A stretch of 64,000 bases of DNA from Rhizobiales bacterium 62-17 (GCA_001898965.1 MKVW01000009.1:1-64000); one strand, 5' to 3'. Positions 24,142 through 32,781 are shown, numbered from the stretch's first letter. A program made the numbers and translations. Notes: a model not told the origin generated them from the letters alone.

Positions 24142-24879
24142 ATGTCGATTCTGTTGATGGCGGGGCTGGCCGCCGTGATGGTTTTCACCGCTTTCCTGTC
24201 GGGCATTTTCGGCATGGCCGGCGGATTGATCCTGATGGGCGTGCTGCTGGCACTGCTGCCCGTGCCCGAAACGATGACCCTGCACGCCATCACGCAGATG
24301 GCCTCGAACGGCTGGCGCGGCGCGCTCTGGTACAGGCACGTGCGCTGGCACGCCGCCACCGCCTTCCTCGCCGGCAGCGCCCTGGCCTTCACCGCCTGGG
24401 CCTGGTGGCAATATGTGCCGCCGACGCCGCTCGCGTTTCTGCTGCTCGGCCTCTCACCCTTCGTCGCCCGCATCATTCCCGAAAGCCTGCGGCCGAACCC
24501 CGCCCGCCTTCTCAACGGCATGGCCTATGGCGCGGGCTGCATGGCGCTGTTGCTGCTTACCGGCGTCGCCGGGCCGCTGGTCGACACCTATTTTCTCGGC
24601 GGCACTTTGGAGCGCCGCGAGATCGTGGCTACCAAGGCGGTCTGCCAGGTGTTCGGCCATCTCGCCAAACTGACTTACTTCGGCGGCCTCGTCACCGATG
24701 GCGGCAGCGTCGATCCGGTCATGGCTATCGTCGCTGTGCTGGCCTCCATCGCCGGCACCACGGCGGCGCGACCGATCCTGGAGCGCTTGAGCGACACGCA
24801 ATATCGCCAATGGGCCGGCCGCATCATTGCCGCGATCGCCTCCTTCTATGTGGCGACCGGCTGTTATCTGCTTCTGTGA
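24142..24879 (+). CDS. TSUP-family transporter (TauE/SafE-like)
   Basis: The 245-residue product has seven or eight membrane segments and the TSUP first-repeat motif FLSGIFGMAGGLILMGVLLA near residue 20. A second half follows with VFGHLAKLTYFGGL. TSUP proteins export or take up sulfite, sulfoacetate, taurine or similar organic anions. It is divergent from a LysR regulator and 11 bases upstream of a short winged-helix-like gene. No sulfur metabolism gene is adjacent, so the substrate is open. Confidence 0.82.
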   Translation: MSILLMAGLAAVMVFTAFLSGIFGMAGGLILMGVLLALLPVPETMTLHAITQMASNGWRGALWYRHVRWHAATAFLAGSALAFTAWAWWQYVPPTPLAFLLLGLSPFVARIIPESLRPNPARLLNGMAYGAGCMALLLLTGVAGPLVDTYFLGGTLERREIVATKAVCQVFGHLAKLTYFGGLVTDGGSVDPVMAIVAVLASIAGTTAARPILERLSDTQYRQWAGRIIAAIASFYVATGCYLLL

Positions 24880-24890
24880 CGGAGCCTGCT

Positions 24891-25163
24891 ATGACCAAGC
24901 AACTCAGCCTCGATCCACTGATCGGTGATCTCGTGGAATGGGTGGCGCGCGAACCGCGCACCTATGCGGATGTTCTCGACGCCTGGCGCACCTCCTGCCC
25001 GCGCCTGACCGTGTGGGAGGATGCCATCGAACGCGGTCTGCTCGCCCGCACGCGCGACGATGGAACGGCGATGATCAGCGTGACGGACGCGGGTCGGCAA
25101 TTTCTCGCGACGCGTCACGTCAATGTGGGCGCCATGACCGGCACCGCGCTGGCGAAACAGTAG
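24891..25163 (+). CDS. Small hypothetical protein, possibly winged-helix
   Basis: ATG 24891, with GGAGCC upstream, gives 90 residues: MTKQLSLDPLIGDLVEWVAR and so on. The alternating pattern of three helices, ending WEDAIERGLLARTRDDGTAM and ISVTDAGRQFLATR, resembles a small winged helix-turn-helix (LTxxG-type wing). It follows the TSUP gene after 11 bases and is likely co-expressed. Function is unknown; a DNA-binding role is a structural guess. Confidence 0.7.
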   Translation: MTKQLSLDPLIGDLVEWVAREPRTYADVLDAWRTSCPRLTVWEDAIERGLLARTRDDGTAMISVTDAGRQFLATRHVNVGAMTGTALAKQ

Positions 25164-25198
25164 CGCCTATCTGGGCCATGGTGATAGAAAAGGCGACC

Positions 25199-26380
25199 AT
25201 GTGGTCCCGCCTGTTCGCCCTCGCCTTGCTCCTGCTTCCTCTCCCGGCTTCCGCCGGCGTCAAGGAGGATGTCGCCGCGTTGGCGCCGACGGGGGTGGTG
25301 CTGGTGTTGGATGCCAACGGCAACGAACTGGTGTCGCAGAACGCCGATACGCCCTTCGTCCCCGCCTCGGTCGCCAAGATCGTGACGGCCTGGCTGGCAA
25401 TGGATGTCCTGGGTGGCGACTATCGTTTCGAGACCCGTTTCTACATCGACGACAATCGCGTGCTCTATATACGCGGTGGCGGCGATCCTTTTCTGATCTC
25501 CGAAGAGCTGGCCCCGCTGGCCGCCAATCTGGTCGCCAAGGTCGGCAAGAAACCGATCACCGGCATCGTGCTGGATGGCAGCTATTACCCTTCCAACATT
25601 CGCATCCCCGGCATCGAGAACACGGGCGAAGCCTACAACGCTCTGAATTCCGCCCTGGCGGTGAATTTCAACACGGTCGCCGGCGTGCGCAAAGGCAACA
25701 CGGTGCTCTCCGGCGAGCCGCAGACGCCGATCACGCCGCTGGCGATCAGCCAATTCCTGCAGCGCGGCCCGAAAAAGGCCGGCCGCATCAACCTGAGCCA
25801 GGACCCGGCGATGAGCCTGCGCTATGCGGGCGAATTGATCGGCGCCTTCGTCACCCAGGCCGGCGGCAGCGTGAAGGGCAATGTCTCGGCCGGCGCCGTC
25901 CCCCAGGGGCTGGCGCCGATTTACATCCACCGGCAGTCGCGCCCGCTCTCGCAGGTCATCATCCAACTGATGTCCGGCTCGAACAATTACATCGCCAATC
26001 AGGTTTTCCTGGAGACCGGCGGGAAGCGTCTGGGCGGGCCGGTCAGCCTCACGAAATCGCGGCAGATCCTGAACGAAAAGCTCGCCGCCAACGGTCTCGA
26101 CAAGGCCATCTATCTCGAGGAGGGGTCGGGCATCAGCCGCGACAACCGCTTCACGGCGCGCGGCCTTGCCAAAGTGCTCGCACTTTTCGCGCCTCACGCC
26201 GACCTGTTCCGCGGCCATGACGGCGGCATGAACAAGACCGGCACCATGGATGGCGTGCGTACGCTCGCGGGCTTTGCCGACACCAAAAGCCACGGCCGCG
26301 TGCGTTTCGTGATCTCGCTTGCGGGCAATGACGGCAGCATGCGCTTTCGCCTGCTGCGCGCGATCGTGGCGGGGCTTTAG
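25199..26380 (+). CDS. dacB: D-alanyl-D-alanine carboxypeptidase/endopeptidase (PBP4, peptidase S13)
   Basis: The 393-residue product starts at ATG 25199 (AAAGG upstream); an in-frame ATG seven codons earlier is possible. A signal peptide (MWSRLFALALLLLPLPASAG) leads to the periplasm. The penicillin-binding motifs are present: SVAK (SxxK) in FVPASVAKIVTAWLAM, SNN (SxN) in MSGSNNYIANQVF, and KTG in MNKTGTMDG. This enzyme trims and cleaves peptidoglycan cross-links. It is a single-copy housekeeping-type gene. The gene has the usual length for the smaller alphaproteobacterial members of S13. Confidence 0.9.
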   Translation: MWSRLFALALLLLPLPASAGVKEDVAALAPTGVVLVLDANGNELVSQNADTPFVPASVAKIVTAWLAMDVLGGDYRFETRFYIDDNRVLYIRGGGDPFLISEELAPLAANLVAKVGKKPITGIVLDGSYYPSNIRIPGIENTGEAYNALNSALAVNFNTVAGVRKGNTVLSGEPQTPITPLAISQFLQRGPKKAGRINLSQDPAMSLRYAGELIGAFVTQAGGSVKGNVSAGAVPQGLAPIYIHRQSRPLSQVIIQLMSGSNNYIANQVFLETGGKRLGGPVSLTKSRQILNEKLAANGLDKAIYLEEGSGISRDNRFTARGLAKVLALFAPHADLFRGHDGGMNKTGTMDGVRTLAGFADTKSHGRVRFVISLAGNDGSMRFRLLRAIVAGL

Positions 26381-26390
26381 CCGCCCTTTC

Positions 26391-26529
26391 CCGTCATTGC
26401 GAGCGAAGCGAAGCAATCCAGAAGTCAAGGTGTAGAGCCGTAGACACAAGCACCGACACCAAAGGCTTTTCTCGACGTTCTACCACGCGCCCATGGATTG
26501 CTTCGTCGCGATGCTCCTCGCAATGACGG
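26391..26529. repeat. REP-like inverted repeat element
   Basis: The left arm is CCGTCATTGCGAGCGAAGCG plus AAGCAATCCA (26391-26420). It is mirrored with a few extra bases by TGGATTGCTTCGTCGCGATG plus CTCCTCGCAATGACGG (26494-26529). The middle holds 73 bases. Repeats with the ends TCATTGCGAG and AAGCAATCC are widespread in bacterial, including rhizobial, genomes as intergenic palindromes. It lies between two convergent genes. Confidence 0.75.
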
Positions 26530-26560
26530 TTGAGTCTGAAAAACGCCGAAGCTTCAGCTC

Positions 26561-27853
26561 TCACTCCGCCGCGTTCTTCGCGCCGCCGAAGCGCTTCTCG
26601 ATATACTCGTCGACGATCTGCTTAAACTCGGTGGCAATGCCGGCGCCGCGCAGGGTCATCGCCTTCTTGCCATCGATGAACACCGGCGCTGTCGGCGCTT
26701 CACCCGTGCCCGGCAGCGAAATGCCGATGTCGGCATGTTTCGATTCGCCGGGACCGTTGACGATACAGCCCATCACCGCGACGTTGAGCGCTTCGACGCC
26801 GGGATATTTCTCGCGCCAGCCCGGCATCTCGTCGCGAATATAGGTCTGGATGCTCTGCGCCAGTTCCTGAAACACGGTCGAGGTGGTGCGGCCACAGCCG
26901 GGGCACGCGGCGACCAAAGGCACGAAGGTGCGAAAGCCCATGGTCTGCAAAAGTTCCTGCGCCACCTGCACTTCCAACGTGCGGTCGCCGCCCGGCTCCG
27001 GTGTCAGCGACACGCGGATCGTATCGCCGATGCCTTCCTGCAGCAGAATGCCCATGGCCGCCGACGAAGCGACGATGCCCTTCGAACCCATGCCGGCTTC
27101 GGTGAGGCCGAGATGCAAAGCGTAATCCGAACGCTTGGCCAGCATGCGATAGACGGCGATCAGATCCTGCACCGCCGAGACCTTGGCCGACAGGATGATG
27201 CGATCCTTGCCGAGGCCGATCTCTTCCGCCCGCTCCGCCGACCACAAGGCCGAGCGCACCAAGGCCTCGCGCGTCACCGCGCGCGCATCGACCGGCCGTG
27301 CCGAACGCGCATTGGCGTCCATCAAGCCGGTGAGCAGTTCTTGGTCGAGCGAACCCCAGTTGGCACCGATGCGCACCGACTTGCCATGCTCGATCGCCTT
27401 TTCGACGATGGCCGAGAACTGCTTATCCTTCTTCTCGCGAAAGCCGACATTGCCGGGATTGATGCGATATTTGTCGAGCGCCTCGGCGCAAGCCGGATGA
27501 TCGGCGAGCAACTTGTGGCCGATATAGTGAAAGTCGCCGACGATGGGCGCATGGATGCCCATCTTCAACAGCCGTTCCTTGATGTGAGGCACGGCGGCGG
27601 CGGCTTCGTCGCGATCGACGGTGATGCGCACCAGTTCCGACCCGGCGCGGGCCAGGGCGGCGACCTGTTTCACGGTCGCATCGACATCGGCGGTATCCGT
27701 ATTGGTCATCGACTGGACGACGACCGGGGCACCGCCGCCGACCACCACCGAACCGCGGCCGGTGCCGACCCGCACGCCCACCGTTTGGTGGCGCGGCGCC
27801 GGCGCGGCGGGCTCGGGAACGTCGAGGCCGGAAAGAATGTCGTCAGCAGGCAT
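26561..27853 (-). CDS. ispG: 4-hydroxy-3-methylbut-2-enyl diphosphate synthase
   Basis: The 430-residue product matches IspG (GcpE). It has an N-terminal TIM barrel with [20 protein letters not shown] and [13 protein letters not shown]. The C-terminal [4Fe-4S] domain has the cysteines in CPGCGR and CIVNGPGE. The enzyme makes HMBDP in the methylerythritol phosphate isoprenoid pathway, using reduced ferredoxin or flavodoxin. Length, both cysteine motifs and the NGPGE signature are intact. The gene stands alone on the minus strand, next to the Zur-type regulator gene. Confidence 0.97.
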   Translation of the reverse strand: MPADDILSGLDVPEPAAPAPRHQTVGVRVGTGRGSVVVGGGAPVVVQSMTNTDTADVDATVKQVAALARAGSELVRITVDRDEAAAAVPHIKERLLKMGIHAPIVGDFHYIGHKLLADHPACAEALDKYRINPGNVGFREKKDKQFSAIVEKAIEHGKSVRIGANWGSLDQELLTGLMDANARSARPVDARAVTREALVRSALWSAERAEEIGLGKDRIILSAKVSAVQDLIAVYRMLAKRSDYALHLGLTEAGMGSKGIVASSAAMGILLQEGIGDTIRVSLTPEPGGDRTLEVQVAQELLQTMGFRTFVPLVAACPGCGRTTSTVFQELAQSIQTYIRDEMPGWREKYPGVEALNVAVMGCIVNGPGESKHADIGISLPGTGEAPTAPVFIDGKKAMTLRGAGIATEFKQIVDEYIEKRFGGAKNAAE

Positions 27854-27939
27854 GGCCGATCCTTACAGCGCGATCCTTACGCAATTAAGCCCCTGGCCTT
27901 GCCGCCAGATGGGGCTTTGGTCAAGTCGCGGCGACGGAT

Positions 27940-28410
27940 TCAGGCCTTGGCGCAATCCGCGCAGACGCCGCTGACCTCGATGACCTGCGACTTGCGGGTG
28001 AAATGCGCCGCTTTGGCGACGCCTTCAAGACAGGCGCCCAATTCCCCCGACGTCTCCTCGGACACCTTGCCGCAGACGTCGCAAATCAGGAACACCAGGG
28101 GGTCGCCCGCCGCATGGCGATGGCCGCAGGCAACGAACGTGTTGCGCGACGATAGCCGGTGCACCAGGCCGTTTTCGAGCAGAAAATCCAGCGCGCGGTA
28201 GACCGAGATGGGTGCGGGGCGCTTGCCGGTGGCGTCGGCCACCCGGTCGATCATGTCATAGGCACCCAGCGGCTTGGCGGCGCTACACAGCAGATCCAAA
28301 ATGATTTTCCGGCCGGGCGTGAGCTTGACCGGATGCTCATGCAGGCTCGCCCCATGGCCCTCGCAGTGGTCATGGTCGTGATCGATGGCGACGGAGTTCT
28401 GAGCTGTCAT
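27940..28410 (-). CDS. zur: Fur-family regulator, Zur-like
   Basis: The 156-residue product starts at ATG 28410 (MTAQNSVAIDHDHDHCEGHG); the upstream in-frame extension lacks a ribosome site. The His/Asp-rich N-terminus is common in Zur of Rhizobiales. The winged helix with GAYDMIDRVADATGKRPAPI and SVYRALDFLLENGLVHRL follows. Next come the zinc-sensing HRHAAGD and the structural CDVCGK and CADC pairs. Zur represses zinc uptake genes when zinc is replete. No znuABC lies nearby. The gene is divergent from the 3-hydroxybutyrate dehydrogenase gene. Confidence 0.85.
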   Translation of the reverse strand: MTAQNSVAIDHDHDHCEGHGASLHEHPVKLTPGRKIILDLLCSAAKPLGAYDMIDRVADATGKRPAPISVYRALDFLLENGLVHRLSSRNTFVACGHRHAAGDPLVFLICDVCGKVSEETSGELGACLEGVAKAAHFTRKSQVIEVSGVCADCAKA

Positions 28411-28474
28411 GATCCTAACATAGGGAGATTCGATCACTTCTGCGAGACCCGCCCGAATCCGGTGACAATATTTG

Positions 28475-28483
28475 TGCAATGCA
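28475..28483. promoter_or_regulatory. TGCAATGCA motif, possible PhaR-type site
   Basis: TGCAATGCA (TGC-N3-GCA) lies 36 bases upstream of the 3-hydroxybutyrate dehydrogenase start. PhaR/AniA-type regulators of polyhydroxybutyrate metabolism are reported to bind TGC-N-GCA type motifs. A nine-base match is weak evidence. Confidence 0.3.
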
Positions 28484-28518
28484 ATATATCGAAACCGGGG
28501 TTTTTAGGAGACAGCCAA

Positions 28519-29304
28519 ATGTCGTTGAAATCACGCAATGCCCTCGTCACCGGATCCACCAGCGGCATCGGCCTCGCCTATGCCCGAGCCCTCGCAGCGG
28601 AAGGTGCCGGCATCTGCATCAACGGTTTCGGCGACGCCGATGCGATCGAAAAGGAACGGGCCGGCATCGAGAAGGATTTCGGCGTCAAGTGCATCTACAA
28701 CGGCGCCGACATGACCAAGCCGGCCGAAATCGCCGCCATGGTGAAGGATGCCGAAACCAAGCTCGGCTCCGTCGACATTCTCATCAGCAATGCCGGCGTG
28801 CAGTTCGTTTCGCCGATCGAGGAATTCCCGGTCGAGAAATGGGACCAGATCATCGCCATCAATCTGTCCTCGGCCTTTCACGCCATCCGCGCCGCCGTGC
28901 CCGGCATGAAGGCGCGCAAATGGGGCCGCATCATCAACACCGCCTCGGCCCATTCGCTCGTCGCTTCGCCGTTCAAGGTGGCTTACGTCTCGGCCAAGCA
29001 TGGCATCGCCGGCCTGACCAAGACAGTCGCCCTAGAAGTCGCCACCTTCGGCATCACCGCCAATGCGATTTCACCGGGCTATGTCTGGACGCCGCTCGTC
29101 GAGAAGCAGATTCCCGACACGATGAAGGCGCGCGACATGACGCGTGAACAGGTGATCAACGACGTGCTGCTCGACGCCCAACCGACCAAGCAATTCGTCA
29201 CCGTCGAACAGGTCGCCGCCTGTGCCGTCTATCTGTGCTCGGATGCGGCTTCGCAAATCACCGGCACCAATATTTCCATGGACGGCGGCTGGACGGCGGC
29301 GTGA
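28519..29304 (+). CDS. bdhA: 3-hydroxybutyrate dehydrogenase (short-chain dehydrogenase)
   Basis: ATG 28519 is preceded by AGGAG. The 261-residue SDR has the NAD motif TGSTSGIG near residue 12 and NAG in SNAGVQFVSP. The catalytic Ser-Tyr-Lys set lies in NTASAHSLVASPFKVAYVSA then KHG, and the PG motif in ISPGYVWTPL. SAHS-x5-K-x3-YVSAKHG and the TREQVINDVLLDAQPTKQFV segment are those of 3-hydroxybutyrate dehydrogenases. The enzyme oxidises 3-hydroxybutyrate to acetoacetate in polyhydroxybutyrate turnover. A patatin gene follows after nine bases. Confidence 0.93.
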   Translation: MSLKSRNALVTGSTSGIGLAYARALAAEGAGICINGFGDADAIEKERAGIEKDFGVKCIYNGADMTKPAEIAAMVKDAETKLGSVDILISNAGVQFVSPIEEFPVEKWDQIIAINLSSAFHAIRAAVPGMKARKWGRIINTASAHSLVASPFKVAYVSAKHGIAGLTKTVALEVATFGITANAISPGYVWTPLVEKQIPDTMKARDMTREQVINDVLLDAQPTKQFVTVEQVAACAVYLCSDAASQITGTNISMDGGWTAA

Positions 29305-29313
29305 GCCACGCCC

Positions 29314-30357
29314 ATGGCCGGGAAAGGTAAGAGCAACGGCACGAATGCGCCCAAGACCGTCAGCCTCGCCTTGCAGGGCGGCGGTTCGCACGGCGCCTTC
29401 ACCTGGGGTGTTCTCGACAGCATCCTTGAAGATGGTCGCATCGAAATCGAGGCGATCACCGGCACCAGCGCCGGGGCGATGAATGCCGTCGCCTTGGCCC
29501 ATGGTTATCTCGAGGGCGGGCGCGATGGCGCCCGCGCCACCCTGGAGAAGTTCTGGAGCGCCGTCTGTGACGAAAGCGGCCTCAACACCGCCCAGCGCGA
29601 TATCTTCGACAAGATGTTCGCCTCCTGGACGTTCGATTCTTCGCCCGTGCAGGCGTGGATGAATTTCTGGTCGAGCTTTTCGAGCCCCTATCAGTTCAAT
29701 CCACTCAACATCAATCCGCTGCGCGATCACCTCACCTCAATCGTCGATTTCGACAAGCTGCGCGCATCCGATGGCATCAAACTGTTCATCGGCGCCACCA
29801 ATGTGCACACCGGCCGCATCGCCATTTTCGACAAGAAAATACTGACGCCGGATCATCTCCTGGCCTCGGCCTGCCTGCCGACTCTCTTTCAGGCGGTCGA
29901 GATCGACGGCGTGCCCTATTGGGATGGCGGCTATATGGGCAATCCAGCCCTGTTCCCGCTGTTCTACAACACGCAGTCGCCTGACATCATCATCGTACAG
30001 ATCAATCCGATCGAACGCATGGTGACGCCGAAGACCTCGCGCGACATTCAGAACCGGCTCAACGAAATCACCTTCAATGGCGCTTTGTTGGGTGAATTGC
30101 GCGCCGTCTATTTCGTCAATCGTCTGTTCGACGAAGGCGTGCTCGGCCCACCGCGCTACAAACGTCCTTTCATCCATCGCATCGACGGCGCCGACGAAAC
30201 GGCGATCTTTTCGGCCGCGTCGAAAATGGATGCGCGCTGGAGCTTTCTCGTCCAACTGCGCGATATCGGCCGCAAGGTGGCGAAGACCTGGCTCGACGAA
30301 CATTTCGACAAGATCGGCAAGGAAGGCACGCTCGACCTGCGCCTCGCCTATCAATAG
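29314..30357 (+). CDS. Patatin-like phospholipase family protein
   Basis: The 347-residue product contains the patatin motifs: GGGSHGAF (oxyanion hole) near residue 22, GTSAG (nucleophile Ser) near 49, and DGGY (catalytic Asp) near 206. It continues with a C-terminal domain of about 130 residues. Patatins are Ser-Asp dyad lipid acyl hydrolases. The gene follows 3-hydroxybutyrate dehydrogenase after nine bases. The pairing of bdhA with a patatin gene is widespread in alphaproteobacteria and points to lipid or polyester turnover, although the substrate is not proven. Confidence 0.88.
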   Translation: MAGKGKSNGTNAPKTVSLALQGGGSHGAFTWGVLDSILEDGRIEIEAITGTSAGAMNAVALAHGYLEGGRDGARATLEKFWSAVCDESGLNTAQRDIFDKMFASWTFDSSPVQAWMNFWSSFSSPYQFNPLNINPLRDHLTSIVDFDKLRASDGIKLFIGATNVHTGRIAIFDKKILTPDHLLASACLPTLFQAVEIDGVPYWDGGYMGNPALFPLFYNTQSPDIIIVQINPIERMVTPKTSRDIQNRLNEITFNGALLGELRAVYFVNRLFDEGVLGPPRYKRPFIHRIDGADETAIFSAASKMDARWSFLVQLRDIGRKVAKTWLDEHFDKIGKEGTLDLRLAYQ

Positions 30358-30374
30358 CGTTCTTATTTCCCATG

Positions 30375-30393
30375 TGCGCCAGCATACGGCGCC
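30375..30393 (+). promoter_or_regulatory. Upstream box of small membrane protein 1, repeated at 30684
   Basis: GTGCGCCAGCATACGGCGC recurs with one change (A for G) at 30684-30702. Each copy is 70-73 bases upstream of a small membrane protein gene. The duplicated unit therefore includes its upstream region. A regulatory role is inferred from conservation between copies. Confidence 0.5.
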
Positions 30394-30444
30394 CGCGCAT
30401 GCGTCGTGATCCAATCACCATCGTGTTTGGTGTTGGAGAGCGTC

Positions 30445-30672
30445 ATGCTGCGCCTGCTGAAATGCCTGATCTTTGCCGTTGGCGGCGCCTTCATCGGCAG
30501 CTGCATCGGTACGATGACCGGCATGGCCTATATGGAATTCGCCCAGCATGGCTGCACCGGCACGGTTTGCGCCGATCTCATCGTCCGCACCTTCATTCCA
30601 GGTGGCGCTCTGGCCGGGAGCATGGCCGGCCTGATCATGGCGCGGCCGCGCGAACGGCTCAGCCGCTTTTGA
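30445..30672 (+). CDS. Small membrane protein, paralogue 1 (75 aa)
   Basis: ATG 30445 is preceded by TTGGAGAG. The product starts MLRLLKCLIFAVGGAFIGSC and ends GLIMARPRERLSRF. It has two hydrophobic segments, the first Gly-rich in a glycine-zipper pattern, and a short loop with two cysteines. It is a paralogue of the 43-aa gene at 30757: MLxxLKCLxFxxxGAFxG at the N-terminus and LIxAxPRxRLxRF at the C-terminus match, and a 32-residue central part is missing in the smaller one. No known function. The upstream box at 30375 is conserved in both. Confidence 0.7.
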   Translation: MLRLLKCLIFAVGGAFIGSCIGTMTGMAYMEFAQHGCTGTVCADLIVRTFIPGGALAGSMAGLIMARPRERLSRF

Positions 30673-30683
30673 CTGTTCATCAC

Positions 30684-30702
30684 GTGCGCCAGCATACAGC
30701 GC
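30684..30702 (+). promoter_or_regulatory. Upstream box of small membrane protein 2, repeat of 30375 site
   Basis: GTGCGCCAGCATACAGCGC is 18/19 identical to the box at 30375-30393 and lies 73 bases before the 43-aa gene. It ends the intergenic part that follows paralogue 1. The shared element is either a duplicated promoter or the 5' leader of the mRNA. Confidence 0.5.
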
Positions 30703-30756
30703 TCCGGCCTCAGCCATGATCTGATGCATCATGATCTCTCGATAGGGAGGAGCATC

Positions 30757-30888
30757 ATGTTGCACGTGTTGAAATGCCTGCTGTTCGTCCTGTGCGGCGC
30801 TTTCGCCGGAGCCTTTCTTGGCGCCATCGGCGGAGCCATGGCCGCCTTGATCGCGGCCAAGCCCCGCGCGCGCCTCAATCGCTTCTGA
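30757..30888 (+). CDS. Tiny membrane protein, paralogue 2 (43 aa)
   Basis: ATG 30757, with TAGGGAGG a few bases upstream, gives MLHVLKCLLFVLCGAFAGAF and then a Gly/Ala-rich helix (LGAIGGAMAALIAA) and PRARLNRF. This single-span or hairpin peptide is a shortened copy of the 75-aa gene 85 bases upstream. Conservation of both termini and of the ribosome site argues that it is translated. It is too short for standard gene finding. Its 3' end overlaps the stop of a convergent methyltransferase gene by 14 bases. Function unknown; glycine-zipper peptides of this size can insert in membranes. Confidence 0.65.
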   Translation: MLHVLKCLLFVLCGAFAGAFLGAIGGAMAALIAAKPRARLNRF

Positions 30889-31534
30889 ACCGCCAGACGC
30901 TGGTGCGCTTCACTTCGGTGTCTTCCAAGGCCCGCGTCACCGGCACCTGATATTCGGCGATGGCGACGAGCTGTTCGCGCGCCAGATAGCTGCGGCCGGG
31001 ATCGCCGATCAAAACCGCGCAACCGCGACGGCGCAAACCTGACAGCCAATCGGTCATGCGTGCCGCCATATCGCGCTCATAAGAAATATCGCCGGCCAAC
31101 ACCACGTCCCAGCCGTCATCGCGCCCGATCATGTCGCCGCCAGCGATATCGATGGCCACACCATTGGCCTGCGCATTGGCGGCAATGGCGGCAAGCGCGA
31201 AATCGTCGATCTCGTTGGCGATCACTTGCCGCGCGCCGGCCATTGCCGCCGCGATCGCCACCAGACCCGAACCGGAAGCCAGATCGAAAACGCGCTTGCC
31301 GGCGACGACATGGGGATGATCGAGAATATAGCGCGCCAGCGCCTGACCGCCCGCCCAGGCAAAAGCCCAGAACGGCGGCGGCAGGCCGATCGCCTCCAGC
31401 TCTTCCTCGGTCTTCTGCCAAAGCTCCAAGGCTTCATGCGCCAGATAGAGTTTGATCTCCGGCGCATGCGGCACCGGCATCAAAGCAGTATGGGTGCGAA
31501 TGAAAGCCGTGCGGACGGCTGGATCAGCCTTCAT
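30875..31534 (-). CDS. Class I SAM-dependent methyltransferase (ETF-beta lysine MT/Nnt1-like)
   Basis: The 219-residue product has PPPFWAFAWAGGQALARYIL near residue 52 and motif I VFDLASGSGLVAIAAAMAGA. An acidic motif II (ANEID), GGDMIGRDDGWDVVLAGD and a C-terminal VKRTSVWRFR tail follow. This PFWAFAWAGGQALARY start is typical of the Nnt1/ETFB lysine methyltransferase group, which modifies electron-transfer flavoprotein beta or other proteins. It overlaps the upstream hydroxypyruvate isomerase gene by four bases (ATGA), so both are co-translated. The substrate is not identifiable from sequence. Confidence 0.85.
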   Translation of the reverse strand: MKADPAVRTAFIRTHTALMPVPHAPEIKLYLAHEALELWQKTEEELEAIGLPPPFWAFAWAGGQALARYILDHPHVVAGKRVFDLASGSGLVAIAAAMAGARQVIANEIDDFALAAIAANAQANGVAIDIAGGDMIGRDDGWDVVLAGDISYERDMAARMTDWLSGLRRRGCAVLIGDPGRSYLAREQLVAIAEYQVPVTRALEDTEVKRTSVWRFRSD

Positions 31535-32313
31535 GCCGGCGCGAGTGTCTGCATCCAGCCCAAGCCTTCGACCGTGGTGGTGCGCGGCTTATATTCCGCC
31601 GCCACGAAATCCGGCCAGTTATGTTCGGCGATGGTGGCGAAAATCGCACCATAGGCGATCTCCCCTTCATCGGGTTCCTGCCGCTTTGGCACAGAGGCAA
31701 ATTGGAAGTGACCGATGATCGGCCAATAGGCTTCCATGCGCCGGATCAGATCGCCTTCCGAAATCTGGATATGATAGAAATCGAACATCATCTTCACATT
31801 GTCGCGGCGCAGTTCGGCGAGCAGCACCGCCACGTCGTCGGAGCGCGAGACGAAATAGTCCGGCCGGTCATAGCGATTGATCGGTTCGATCAGCAGGGTG
31901 ATGCCGGCGCTGCGCGCCGCGTCGCTCGCCTTGGCCATGTTCTCCAGAAACGTCTGCCGCGCCGCCTCCCGTGCCGGCGGCAGCACGATGCCGGACATGC
32001 AGTGAATGGTGCCGGCACCGACCTTGGCGCCGAAGCTCAACGCCTGGTCGATGGCGGCGGCGAATTCATCCTGGCGTCCCGCCTGCGCGGCGAGCCCAAA
32101 TTCGCCTGGCTTGCCGGCAACCGTATTGATGCCGTTCATGACGATGCCGGCCGCATCGAGGCGCTGCTTCACGTCGCGCGGATCGAACTCGTAGGGATAA
32201 TGACATTCCACCGCGGCGAAACCCGCCTGGGCCGCCGCCTCGATCCGATCGAGAAACGGCAGCTCCGTGAACATCAGGGAAATGTTGGCGGAAAAGCGTA
32301 AGGCGGCGGGCAT
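31531..32313 (-). CDS. hyi: Hydroxypyruvate isomerase family protein
   Basis: ATG 32313 gives 260 residues, the usual length. The TIM-barrel (AP-endonuclease 2) fold shows RFSANISLMFTELPFLDRIE, FAAVECHYPYEFDPRDVKQR and VGAGTIHCMSGIV. The LLIEPINRYDRPDYF and NVKMMFDFYHIQISEGDLIR segments carry the acidic metal ligands of the family. Hyi interconverts hydroxypyruvate and tartronate semialdehyde in glyoxylate metabolism. Homologues also act on other keto acids. The downstream methyltransferase overlaps it by four bases. Confidence 0.88.
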   Translation of the reverse strand: MPAALRFSANISLMFTELPFLDRIEAAAQAGFAAVECHYPYEFDPRDVKQRLDAAGIVMNGINTVAGKPGEFGLAAQAGRQDEFAAAIDQALSFGAKVGAGTIHCMSGIVLPPAREAARQTFLENMAKASDAARSAGITLLIEPINRYDRPDYFVSRSDDVAVLLAELRRDNVKMMFDFYHIQISEGDLIRRMEAYWPIIGHFQFASVPKRQEPDEGEIAYGAIFATIAEHNWPDFVAAEYKPRTTTVEGLGWMQTLAPA

Positions 32314-32400
32314 GCTCGTCTCCAGAAGGCGCGAAGCGACGCGGAGATCAGCCTTTACACCAGCCCTGGTCAATCAGCCATGCAAATGCTGGTGACGGAG

Positions 32401-32781
32401 TTACGCGCCGGTCTGCATGAACCGTTCGAGTTGCGACTTGAGATCGACGATGCGCTTGCGCAACAAAGCATTTTCGCTTTCCAGCTCGCGCACGCGCTCG
32501 GTATCGTCCATCATCAGCGCCGCACGCGACGGCTCCTGAACGAATTCGACACCGACCTCGCCGCCACGCCGCCAGACGATATTGGCGCGATAGGAACGCC
32601 CTTTCGCCGGCACGTTCAGCTCGAACTCCTGCGGCAACGACAAAGTATCGCCGACCAGAAGCTTGGCGCCGCGCGGCGACACATTGCGGATGTTGCAATC
32701 GATGGTCGTCGAGCGATTGTTAAACACGATCTGCGCGCCAAGCATGGAGCGGATGCGCGCAACCCGCCGTTGTTCCGTCAT
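32401..32781 (-). CDS. PilZ-domain protein with C-terminal coiled coil
   Basis: The 126-residue product begins MTEQRRVARIRSMLGAQIVF. It continues with NIRNVSPRGAKLLVGD, giving the RxxxR and (D/N)xSxxG signatures of PilZ, so c-di-GMP binding is expected. The C-terminal third (VRELESENALLRKRIVDLKS) is a clear coiled coil for dimerisation or partner binding. It is alone on the minus strand, with 155 bases of non-coding DNA up to the next gene. Its output partner is unknown. Confidence 0.88.
   Translation of the reverse strand: MTEQRRVARIRSMLGAQIVFNNRSTTIDCNIRNVSPRGAKLLVGDTLSLPQEFELNVPAKGRSYRANIVWRRGGEVGVEFVQEPSRAALMMDDTERVRELESENALLRKRIVDLKSQLERFMQTGA

Noticed and set aside
25115..26449. A 444-codon minus-strand frame over dacB
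   Set aside because: PBP4 motifs SxxK, SxN and KTG fix the coding strand as plus.
26735..28201. A 488-codon plus-strand frame over ispG and zur
   Set aside because: Both minus-strand genes are identified by conserved cysteines and folds, so this frame is a shadow.
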